NCBI GenBank assembly: GCA_025363355.1
Contig: JANYEB010000245.1
Coordinates: forward strand, 1 to 57,567
DNA from: Chitinophagaceae bacterium
GTDB taxonomy: Bacteria; Bacteroidota; Bacteroidia; Chitinophagales; Chitinophagaceae
Reading direction: 5' to 3'
Length of the DNA: 57,567 nucleotides
Made by a program: the position numbers and the translations under genes. The notes beneath the pieces were generated by a model, which made no database searches, was not told where the DNA came from, and was given only the letters and a program-made list of their open reading frames with translations. Of this stretch, positions 51,831 through 57,567 are shown piece by piece. Each line of letters opens with the position of its first letter. The stretch's first letter is position 1.

Positions 51831-52610
51831 TTAGAGAACGGCTATCCTTTCTTTAAAATATTTAGCTGCTTTTATTAGTCTGCTGCCATACCAACTAAAC
51901 ATTTCCCCATCAACCAACATTATTTTAGCATTGGGAAAATGTTGTTGCAATTCATCAATATGTTTTTGTTTAAAAGGATATGGTTCCGATGAAAGCAAAA
52001 CTAAATTTGGATTTGCAGCTTGCATTACCGCTAATGAAATTTCTGGATATCTTGTTTTGTCTGCAAACACATTTTCTAATCCACAATACTTAAACATATC
52101 ATTAATAAAAGTATCTGCACCAACTGTCATATAAGGATTTTGCCAAATTAGATAAATGCAAGTTTTAGGATTCTCAAATGTATGTAGTGGATCAAACGCA
52201 ATATTGATAGTATTTACAATGCTTTTTGCTTTTTCAATAGTATTTGTAATTTCACCAATTGCAACAATCATATCTAAAGCAGTTTCAAGATTATTAATAT
52301 CACTAATCCAAACTGGTGCTATCATTTCTAGTGCTTCAATATTAGCTTTTAAATTTTCTTCTTTATTGGCAATAATCAAATCTGGTTTTAGGGAAATTAC
52401 TTTTTCGATATTTACATTTTTTGTGCCACCAACTCTTGTTTTTGCTTGGTGCCATTCTTGGGGATGTACACAAAATTTTGTAATGCCAACAACAGTTTCA
52501 TTCAATTCTAAATCAAACAACAATTCTGTTTGAGATGGAACTAAAGAAATAATTCGTTGAGGAGTTTCAGTAAGTTCAATGATTCTGTTAAGCTGATCTT
52601 TGAAAAGCAT
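51831..52610 (-). CDS. Helical-backbone metal/cobalamin-binding protein (BtuF-like) without signal peptide
   Basis: A 259-residue periplasmic-binding-protein fold of the BtuF/FhuD class: RIISLVPSQTELLFDLEL, GITKFCVHPQEW, TRVGGTKNVNIEKVISLKPDLIIAN, then YLIWQNPYMTVGADTFINDMFKYCGLENVF. These match cobalamin-binding proteins. No signal peptide or lipobox is present in the reading frame, so it may be cytoplasmic or its export may be non-standard. No ABC permease or ATPase is adjacent. B12 would serve methylmalonyl-CoA mutase, whose helpers mce and meaB are in the window (inference). Confidence 0.82.
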   Translation of the reverse strand: MLFKDQLNRIIELTETPQRIISLVPSQTELLFDLELNETVVGITKFCVHPQEWHQAKTRVGGTKNVNIEKVISLKPDLIIANKEENLKANIEALEMIAPVWISDINNLETALDMIVAIGEITNTIEKAKSIVNTINIAFDPLHTFENPKTCIYLIWQNPYMTVGADTFINDMFKYCGLENVFADKTRYPEISLAVMQAANPNLVLLSSEPYPFKQKHIDELQQHFPNAKIMLVDGEMFSWYGSRLIKAAKYFKERIAVL

Positions 52611-52619
52611 TCGTAAAGA

Positions 52620-53480
52620 TTATTCGTAAAGAAAGAAAGCAATCTTTTGTAAAACATTTTGATTCCTGTAAATGGCATTATGACCCAAACCACTTGTTAT
52701 ATGAAATTGAACATTTGGCAGATGCTTTTCTTGCACGATTGTAACATCTGCAATAGGGCAAATAATATCTTTACTATCGTGAATCCAAAGTGTTTTTGTT
52801 TTAATATTTTCTAAGGCTCTTCCTACCGAAAAATAAGAAACTTCTTTGCCAGAAAGATTCCGAATAATATTATCAAACTCTGGCTTCAGATTTAATGGCA
52901 TTTTTAAAAACAAAAAGAAATTATCAATTGCTGTTCTTGTTTCTGTTGCTGGTGCAATAAGCACTAATCTTTCTAATTGCTGCAAATAATTTTCTGTGGC
53001 TAAAGCTGCAGCCATTCCACCAAAAGAGTGAGCCACAATTCCATAGATTTTTCCAAATTTTTTATCAATATCTGCAATACATTCAGAGAATTGTTTTGCA
53101 TTAATTGTTTTACCATCACTAATGCCATGGCCAGGGGCATCAAATGCCAACACTTCATAGCCACTTAAATATAATTTATTGATAATCGGTTCAGATTTAT
53201 AAGAGCAACTATCAAAACCATGAATCACCAAAACCTTATTGCCATTGCAGTTTGCAGGAGTCCATTGCCAGCCACGAACAGTTAGTTTTTCAAAAACGAT
53301 ATCAATACTTTTTGCTTTTTTAAAAAAAGGAGGTTCTTTTCTTTTTGGCTTTCCACTATATGGTGTGCAAAAAAGTTTGAACAAACTTTCTGCTGCCAAT
53401 TTATTTGATATGAATGATATTGCTTTAAACTTAGTTTTGTAAAGTTGAATCGCAATTTTTTGTTTTAGTTTTAATTTCAT
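52620..53480 (-). CDS. Alpha/beta hydrolase
   Basis: A 286-residue alpha/beta-hydrolase-fold protein. The ATG at 53480 (MKLKLKQKIAIQLYK) is used; an upstream in-frame TTG at 53498 would overlap the divergent gene. The oxyanion-region strand is VLVIHGFDSCSYKSE, the nucleophile elbow is AHSFGG, the acid is in WIHDSKDIICP and the His is in SGLGHNAIY, so the triad is complete. It ends 9 bases before the BtuF-like start, suggesting co-transcription. Substrate unknown. Confidence 0.85.
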   Translation of the reverse strand: MKLKLKQKIAIQLYKTKFKAISFISNKLAAESLFKLFCTPYSGKPKRKEPPFFKKAKSIDIVFEKLTVRGWQWTPANCNGNKVLVIHGFDSCSYKSEPIINKLYLSGYEVLAFDAPGHGISDGKTINAKQFSECIADIDKKFGKIYGIVAHSFGGMAAALATENYLQQLERLVLIAPATETRTAIDNFFLFLKMPLNLKPEFDNIIRNLSGKEVSYFSVGRALENIKTKTLWIHDSKDIICPIADVTIVQEKHLPNVQFHITSGLGHNAIYRNQNVLQKIAFFLYE

Positions 53481-53492
53481 TATGTCAAATAT

Positions 53493-54248
53493 ATGCAAGT
53501 AACAATTATAGGAACAGGTAATGTGGCAACAGTTTTAGGCAAACTGATGTTTTCAAAAGGTCATACCATTAATCAGGTGTATGGCAGAAATTTAGATGCT
53601 GTGCAGGTGTTAGCTATTCAAACAAATGCAACACCCATAATGGACTTAGCTAAATTAAGTAATGAATCTGATATTTATATTATTGCAGTATCAGACAAAT
53701 CTATTAAATCTGTTTGCGAGCAATTACATTTTGAAAACAAATTAATACTTCACACTGCAGGCTCGGTTAGTATTGATATACTAAAAAATACTTCAAAAAA
53801 TTATGGTGTTTTATACCCAGTTCAAAGCCTTAGAAAAGCTATGGATATTCATACACCTATTCCTTTTTTAATAGATGGAAATGATATTGATACAAGACTG
53901 GCTATTGATATATTTACAAGGTCTTTTTCAAAGAAAGTAGAGTTTGGAGACGATAACAAAAGGCTTAAAATACATACTGCTGCTGTGTTTTCCTGCAATT
54001 TTGTAAACTTTATGTATTTGCAAAGTGCTAACTTTTGCGAAGCAAATAATATTGATTTTTCTTTGTTACAATCATTAATAGAAGAGACTGCAACACGATT
54101 AAGAACACATCATCCAAAAGACGTTTTTACCGGACCAGCTGTTAGAAAAGATATAGCAACAATTGAAAAGCATTTATTGCAATTGAAAGAGAATCCTCAG
54201 GCACAAGAACTTTATCAACTTATAAGCGATATGATAATGAAGTACTAA
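53493..54248 (+). CDS. Rossmann-fold / DUF2520 protein
   Basis: A 251-residue protein. The N-terminal NAD(P)-binding domain is MQVTIIGTGNVATVLGKLM (GxGxxA at about 7-12), with IIAVSDKSIKSV and LILHTAGSVSID. The C-terminal DUF2520 helical domain carries YGVLYPVQSLRKAM and RLKIHTAAVFSCNFVNFMY. The architecture is that of F420/NADP oxidoreductase- and ketopantoate-reductase-like dehydrogenases; the substrate is not known. The start is 12 bases from the divergent hydrolase start, and the last 29 bases overlap the 3' end of ppx on the other strand. Confidence 0.85.
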   Translation: MQVTIIGTGNVATVLGKLMFSKGHTINQVYGRNLDAVQVLAIQTNATPIMDLAKLSNESDIYIIAVSDKSIKSVCEQLHFENKLILHTAGSVSIDILKNTSKNYGVLYPVQSLRKAMDIHTPIPFLIDGNDIDTRLAIDIFTRSFSKKVEFGDDNKRLKIHTAAVFSCNFVNFMYLQSANFCEANNIDFSLLQSLIEETATRLRTHHPKDVFTGPAVRKDIATIEKHLLQLKENPQAQELYQLISDMIMKY

Positions 54249-55119
54249 GTTCTTCGTATAAATGTTGTATTAATCCATCAACCAAACCAATTTTTGGAAC
54301 ATAGATTTCTTCTATTCCTGCCCAACGCATAACGTTTATATAAATCTGTAATGCAGGAACAATCACGTCAGCTCTATCTTCTCTCAATTTATAAATTCTG
54401 ATCCTCTCTTCAAGGGATACGTTAGAAAATTCTTTGAAGTAATCCTTCAACAAATCTACACTTAAAGGTTTGCCTTCTTTTTTCTTGCTGATAGAAAATA
54501 TTTTATTGATATTGCCACCACTACCAATAGCAATCATTGGCAATTTGCTTTTGGTATTTTTGCGAATATGGTCTTTCATTTCATCCCAAATACTTTCATT
54601 TACCATATTTTTTAACAGGCGAATTGTACCAATATTAAAAGACTCTTTATACATCAATTTGCCCTCATTAAAAAAGGTTAATTCTGTACTTCCTCCACCA
54701 ACATCAATGTATAAATAAGAATGTTCTTTATCTAAGTTTTCTGCAACGTGATTTTCATAAATGATAGATGCTTCTTCATCTCCACTAATTACTTTTATTT
54801 CAATACCAGTTTCAAGTTTTACTTTTCTAATAATATCAAGACTATTTTCAGCATCACGCATTGCACTGGTAGCACAGGCTTTAACGTGTTCAACATCATA
54901 AGCACGAAGCAAATGAGCATAAGCCTTCATTGTTTCCATTATCATCGTTCGCTTTTGCTTTGATATTTCTCCTTTTTCAAAAACATCAAAACCCAATCTT
55001 AATGGCACACGAACCAGGTTCAGCTTATTAAATTCGGGTTTACCATAAGCATCTAATGTTACTTCACTAATTAATAGCCTTGCAGCGTTACTTCCAATAT
55101 CTATTGATGCTAGTTTCAT
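54220..55119 (-). CDS. ppx: Exopolyphosphatase / Ppx-GppA phosphatase, short form
   Basis: A 299-residue ASKHA-fold phosphatase hydrolysing polyphosphate or pppGpp. Motifs are LASIDIGSNAARLLISE, ACATSAMRDAENS, VISGDEEASIIYE and YIDVGGGSTELTF. It contains only the two catalytic domains; the C-terminal HD-like half of the 513-residue E. coli Ppx is missing, as in many bacterial short forms. Its start overlaps the ppk1 stop by 4 bases (ATGA), so synthesis and breakdown of polyphosphate are coupled in one operon. Confidence 0.9.
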   Translation of the reverse strand: MKLASIDIGSNAARLLISEVTLDAYGKPEFNKLNLVRVPLRLGFDVFEKGEISKQKRTMIMETMKAYAHLLRAYDVEHVKACATSAMRDAENSLDIIRKVKLETGIEIKVISGDEEASIIYENHVAENLDKEHSYLYIDVGGGSTELTFFNEGKLMYKESFNIGTIRLLKNMVNESIWDEMKDHIRKNTKSKLPMIAIGSGGNINKIFSISKKKEGKPLSVDLLKDYFKEFSNVSLEERIRIYKLREDRADVIVPALQIYINVMRWAGIEEIYVPKIGLVDGLIQHLYEELSTSLSYRL

Positions 55120-57227
55120 TCTACTTTTTTCACGGTTAACTTGCTTGATTTTACAGGTGTTTTCTTAATCTTACTTACCAAATATTTATAGGTTTCAACC
55201 TGAGAACGAACTTGTTTATTTGTGCTGCAAAGTACATAGTTATTTGAAAGTTCAGCATCTAAAAATCTTGCCTTGATATTATCCTTTAATTGAATGTTGA
55301 TAATATCTCTTATTTCTTGTTTAATGGCAGCATCAGTAATTTCTACAGCAGCTTCCACACGATGGTCTAAATTTCTCACCATCCAATCGGCAGATGAAAT
55401 AAATATTTTCTCAGTTTTATCAACACCAAAAATCATTACTCGTCCATGTTCTAAATACTCATCAACGATACTAATAGCCTGAATAGGAGTTTTGTATTTT
55501 TTGTTTGAGAAGATGGGGCAATAAATGCCTCTAATAATCAACTTTACCTCAACCCCAGCTTCAGCAGCACGTTTCAATTTTTCCATCAAAACAACATCAC
55601 TTAAAGAATTACATTTTACAACAATTCGTGCAGGTTTTTTAATTTTGGCGGCTTTAATTTCTCTATCAATTAATAGTTCCAATTGCTTTCTCATACTCAC
55701 TGGACAAACCTTTAAAGTCTTGCAAAGTTTTAAAGGGTTATTACCCAATTTCCAGTTTTCTAAATAATTAAAGATTCTATTAATATCTGCCATAATGCTT
55801 CTATTGGCAGTAAGCAAACAATGGTCTGCATAAACTTTTGAAGTTTTTTCATTTAGGTTTCCTGTACTGACAAAACCATATTGTGTAGTTTTATTTTTTT
55901 CTCTTTTTTTAATGATACAAAGCTTGGCGTGAATCTTCATTTTTGGAACGCCTAGCAACACTTTCACACCCTCTTCTTCTAAAATTTCTTTCCATTCTAA
56001 ATTAGCCTCCTCATCAAATCTTGCTTTCAATTCAAGCATCACAACAACTTCTTTTCCATTTCTGGCAGCATTGATTAAAGCATTAATTACTTTAGAATTT
56101 TCTGCTAGTCGATATGCTGTTATCTTAATAGAAATAACAGTTTCATCCATTGCAGCCTCTCTCAACAAATCAATCACAGGATTAAAAGTGTGATAAGGAA
56201 AATGCAGCATCACATCTTGCTGCAATATCAATTCGGTGATTCTTTTGTTTTGAGAAATAAGTGGATGACCAAAAGGAGAACGTTGAGATAAAACGGGCTT
56301 AAACACATTTGGAAAATCCATAAAATGCCTGAAATTATGAATCCTTCCTCCTGGTATAATATTGCTTTTTTTGTTAAGACTTAATCTTCTGATTAGATAT
56401 TCCAACAGCCCAGAATCCATTTCTTTATCATAAGCAAAACGAACGGGTTTTCCTTTTCTTCTGTTCTTTAAACCCTTCTCCATTTTCTCAACAAATGTGG
56501 TGGTAACATCATTGTCAAGCTCAAGTTCAGCGTCTTTAGTTACTTTAAAAATCCAAGCATTAAACTCATCGTAACCAAAATATGAAAACACGTAAGGAAG
56601 GTTAAAACGAATAATATCTTCTAACAGAATAATATTTTTTTCTCCAGTTTTTGAAGGTAAAATAACAAAGCGACCTACTGCTTTTACTGGCACTTCAATT
56701 AAGGAATATTTTTGATGATAGGCAGATGTTTTCTTGTGCATTGATACACCCAAATAAATACTCTTATCTCGCAAATAAGGCATTTGCTGCAAGCCTTCAA
56801 TCATTAATGGAATTACATTGCTACGAACTTGTTCATCAAAAAATTTCTTTACAAACTCTTGTTGTTCTTTGGTAAGATTTTTTTCATCTTTTAAAAATAT
56901 TTTCTCTTTTTTAAGCTCCAGCAAAATACCTTTCCAAATTCTGTTAAACTCGTTTTGTTGTTGCAAAACAATGGTCTGAATTTCGTCCAGTATTTTTTGT
57001 GGACTTTGCTCTAAATGCATATTCAGGCGTTTGCGTTTTTCACTAAACTCAATCATACGCTTTAGTGTAGCTACCCTAACCCTAAAAAACTCATCTAAAT
57101 TATTCGAGAAAATACCAAGAAATCTAATTCTTTGTTGAAGTGTAACTGTTGCATCTGCTGCTTCTTGCAACACCCTTGCATTAAAACTAAGCCAGCTAAT
57201 ATCTCGTTGAATATAATGTTTACTCAT
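55116..57227 (-). CDS. ppk1: Polyphosphate kinase 1
   Basis: A 703-residue PPK1 making polyphosphate from ATP. The N-terminus YIQRDISWLSFNARVLQEA and NNLDEFFRVRVATLKRM is typical. The autophosphorylated His is in KMKIHAKLCIIK (about residue 432). The second catalytic His is in WMVRNLDHRVEAAVEI (about 585). Length fits the family (690-710). The downstream ppx overlaps by 4 bases. Upstream on the same strand lies the glycogen synthase gene, so storage polymers cluster here. Confidence 0.96.
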   Translation of the reverse strand: MSKHYIQRDISWLSFNARVLQEAADATVTLQQRIRFLGIFSNNLDEFFRVRVATLKRMIEFSEKRKRLNMHLEQSPQKILDEIQTIVLQQQNEFNRIWKGILLELKKEKIFLKDEKNLTKEQQEFVKKFFDEQVRSNVIPLMIEGLQQMPYLRDKSIYLGVSMHKKTSAYHQKYSLIEVPVKAVGRFVILPSKTGEKNIILLEDIIRFNLPYVFSYFGYDEFNAWIFKVTKDAELELDNDVTTTFVEKMEKGLKNRRKGKPVRFAYDKEMDSGLLEYLIRRLSLNKKSNIIPGGRIHNFRHFMDFPNVFKPVLSQRSPFGHPLISQNKRITELILQQDVMLHFPYHTFNPVIDLLREAAMDETVISIKITAYRLAENSKVINALINAARNGKEVVVMLELKARFDEEANLEWKEILEEEGVKVLLGVPKMKIHAKLCIIKKREKNKTTQYGFVSTGNLNEKTSKVYADHCLLTANRSIMADINRIFNYLENWKLGNNPLKLCKTLKVCPVSMRKQLELLIDREIKAAKIKKPARIVVKCNSLSDVVLMEKLKRAAEAGVEVKLIIRGIYCPIFSNKKYKTPIQAISIVDEYLEHGRVMIFGVDKTEKIFISSADWMVRNLDHRVEAAVEITDAAIKQEIRDIINIQLKDNIKARFLDAELSNNYVLCSTNKQVRSQVETYKYLVSKIKKTPVKSSKLTVKKVE

Positions 57228-57292
57228 AAAAAATCGTCTGTTTCAAAAGTAGCTGTATAAATGAATGCTGTATATTATTTTTATACTAACTG

Positions 57293-57567
57293 TTAATTAT
57301 ATACCCTGTCATATTCTGCAACAGTTTCTTCCCAGCTATGGTCAATTTGCATCATATATTTTCTCATCCATTCAAAATGCTTTTTATCTTTAAAAACACT
57401 GATAGCACGACTTACAGAATAATGAATATCCTCAACACTAGCATTATTAAATCTAATACCAAAGCCATCAGGCTCACCCATATCTTTCACAGTATCTTGC
57501 AAACCACCTGTGCTTCTAACAATTGGCAAAGTACCATAACGTAAAGAATACATTTGGTTCAATCCAC
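57293..57567 (-). CDS. glgA: Glycogen synthase, C-terminal fragment
   Basis: About 90 C-terminal residues of a GT5 glycogen/starch synthase; the gene continues past base 57567. GLNQMYSLRYGTLPIVRSTGGLQDTV is the conserved ADP-glucose-binding segment of GlgA, with the end of the family's EPCGL motif at the very edge. The tail ends ISVFKDKKHFEWMRKYMMQIDHSWEETVAEYDRVY, also typical. It adds glucose from ADP-glucose to glycogen. It precedes ppk1 by 65 bases on the same strand. Confidence 0.88.
   Translation of the reverse strand, partial: GLNQMYSLRYGTLPIVRSTGGLQDTVKDMGEPDGFGIRFNNASVEDIHYSVSRAISVFKDKKHFEWMRKYMMQIDHSWEETVAEYDRVYN

Overview
The window is AT-rich chromosomal DNA from a member of the Bacteroidota, most likely the Chitinophagaceae or a close relative (inferred). 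The evidence is a SusC-type TonB receptor, gliding genes gldE and gldD, a very large protein with a type IX secretion type-B sorting domain, a GH97 glycosidase, TAnnTTTG promoter elements in place of E. coli-type -10 boxes, and few Shine-Dalgarno sequences. I see no rRNA, tRNA, transposase, prophage or CRISPR array. Most of the window is housekeeping or envelope genes.

Layout. 1-2921 (-) is the N-terminal part of a SusC receptor. 3060-7820 (+) holds lycopene cyclase, a PfkB sugar kinase, lysA, an MlaF-like ATPase and a thioredoxin-like protein. 7829-9768 (-) is proA-proB. 9945-16744 (+) has mdh, an M16 peptidase pair (one with a zinc site, one without) and a cytochrome c/YceI/DUF5777 operon. 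16909-24290 (+) has a second TonB receptor, adenine deaminase, a catalytically dead acetylxylan-esterase-like protein, an outer-membrane protein and a MerC-like protein. 24510-29198 has methylmalonyl-CoA epimerase (-), then iscS, a four-helix-bundle gene, iscU, iscA, a small lipoprotein, sod and sco (+). 29217-35518 has trmD and a DUF4440 protein (-), an AlkA-like glycosylase, ssb-gldE-gldD, prfA (-) and a lipoprotein. 35587-42269 has a UvrD-type helicase-nuclease (-), a GH97 enzyme and a free-standing C-terminal half of CarB. 43007-47668 (-) is the 1553-residue T9SS cargo protein. 47944-57567 has meaB, a CDGSH protein, nth, acpH, a DUF2911 protein, a LOG protein, a BtuF-like protein (-), an alpha/beta hydrolase (-), a DUF2520 protein, ppx (-), ppk1 (-) and the end of glgA (-).

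How the genes fit together. mce and meaB serve the methylmalonyl-CoA/B12 route, and a BtuF-like protein could supply B12. iscS, iscU and iscA build Fe-S clusters, which nth, the CDGSH protein and probably the helicase-nuclease use. ppk1, ppx and glgA suggest polyphosphate and glycogen storage. ssb-gldE-gldD and the CHU_C-tailed protein belong to the gliding/T9SS system.

The most unusual signal is non-coding. Three intergenic regions (24311-24512, 30477-30626 and about 42502-42660) each contain a degenerate tandem array with a period of exactly 21 bp, two turns of B-DNA. Arrays A and B share a GGGT(n)AAAA core; array C has the same period and an unrelated core. I know of no described element that matches. 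Other points of note are short repeats that have entered coding regions in frame (adenine deaminase twice, meaB once), a four-helix-bundle gene inserted in the isc operon between partly inverted repeats, a hydrolase whose whole catalytic triad is substituted, a split carB, two palindromic interspersed elements, and promoters placed so close to the ATG that leaderless mRNAs are likely.
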